From a bacterium HR20 (GTDB taxonomy: Bacteria; Bacteroidota; Ignavibacteria; Kapaibacteriales; NICIL-2): a stretch of 6,130 nt of DNA. This document shows, one piece after another, positions 6,008-6,130 of this stretch; within the stretch, counting starts at the first letter, position 1, and each line of letters starts with the position of its first letter. The DNA lies in assembly GCA_002898675.1 (NCBI GenBank), contig BEHW01000111.1:1-6130 (forward strand), read 5' to 3'. The position numbers and the translations under genes were made by a program. The notes below the pieces were generated by a model, which searched no databases, was not told the DNA's origin, and saw only the letters and a program-made list of their open reading frames with translations.

Positions 6008-6130
6008 TCAGTGGAGGACCTTCGAGAGTTCGACACGCCGATTACGCCGGTAGTATTGGTCGCTCGGTTCGCCAGGGCGGCGGGGAAGGAGCTGGCGCTC
6101 CCCAGCGGAGATGCCTTCGAGCAGCTCTTT
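6008..6130 (-). CDS. OmpA-like (peptidoglycan-binding) domain protein, C-terminal 40 residues only
   Basis: A frame open from the right edge ends at TGA 6008-6010. It contains the segment GEPSDQYYRRNRRVEL, about 6 residues from its end. The YRRNRRVEL ending, after a Gly-Glu-Pro turn, is the characteristic last strand of OmpA-family domains, which often ends in NRRVEL or NRRVEI. These domains bind peptidoglycan in the periplasm and anchor the outer membrane. The diaminopimelate-binding Asp and Arg lie further upstream, outside the window, so binding cannot be checked. A short tail (SKVLH) follows. The next gene starts one base after this stop, which makes an operon very likely. The assignment rests on a short stretch, so domain identity is moderately sure and the full architecture is unknown. 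Confidence 0.62.
   Translation of the reverse strand, partial: KELLEGISAGERQLLPRRPGEPSDQYYRRNRRVELSKVLH

Overview
The window comes from a Gram-negative bacterium with a moderately GC-rich genome. Every supported gene lies on the minus strand, so the window is read from its right end to its left end. Outer-membrane-type beta-barrel proteins, an OmpA-like C-terminus and several exported proteins show a double-membrane cell. Three of the four visible signal peptides appear to be cut just before glutamine (A|Q). That is typical of Bacteroidota and related lineages (the 'Q-rule'). Together with mostly weak Shine-Dalgarno sites and a bacterial kynurenine 3-monooxygenase, this points to the Bacteroidota/Chlorobiota/Kapaibacteria group. 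The assignment is an inference, not proven from the sequence. The monooxygenase needs O2, which implies aerobic or microaerobic metabolism.

Layout in transcription order: (1) 6130-5013 holds the 3' end of an OmpA-like protein gene, then a 318-aa exported barrel-like protein one base later, then a polyprenyl-phosphate type GT2 glycosyltransferase with two C-terminal membrane helices. This is a cell-envelope block. (2) After a short gap with a plausible promoter comes a compact three-gene unit: a 254-aa outer-membrane barrel protein, kynurenine 3-monooxygenase (kmo) and quinolinate phosphoribosyltransferase (nadC). The barrel stop lies 7 nt before kmo, and kmo overlaps nadC by 23 nt. (3) A 105-nt gap with a weaker promoter candidate leads to a 230-aa cysteine-rich secreted protein. 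It is followed 18 nt later by the first 64 codons of another exported protein, which runs off the left edge.

The clearest metabolic theme is de novo NAD synthesis from tryptophan. Kmo makes 3-hydroxykynurenine, and NadC converts quinolinate to nicotinate mononucleotide. The enzymes between them (kynureninase and 3-hydroxyanthranilate dioxygenase) are not in this window. I see no RNA genes, mobile elements, CRISPR arrays, clear intrinsic terminators or gene-free stretches over 300 bases. I found no convincing undescribed system. The most unusual items are the cysteine-rich secreted protein, the barrel protein packed tightly with the NAD genes, and a small hairpin over the glycosyltransferase ribosome binding site.
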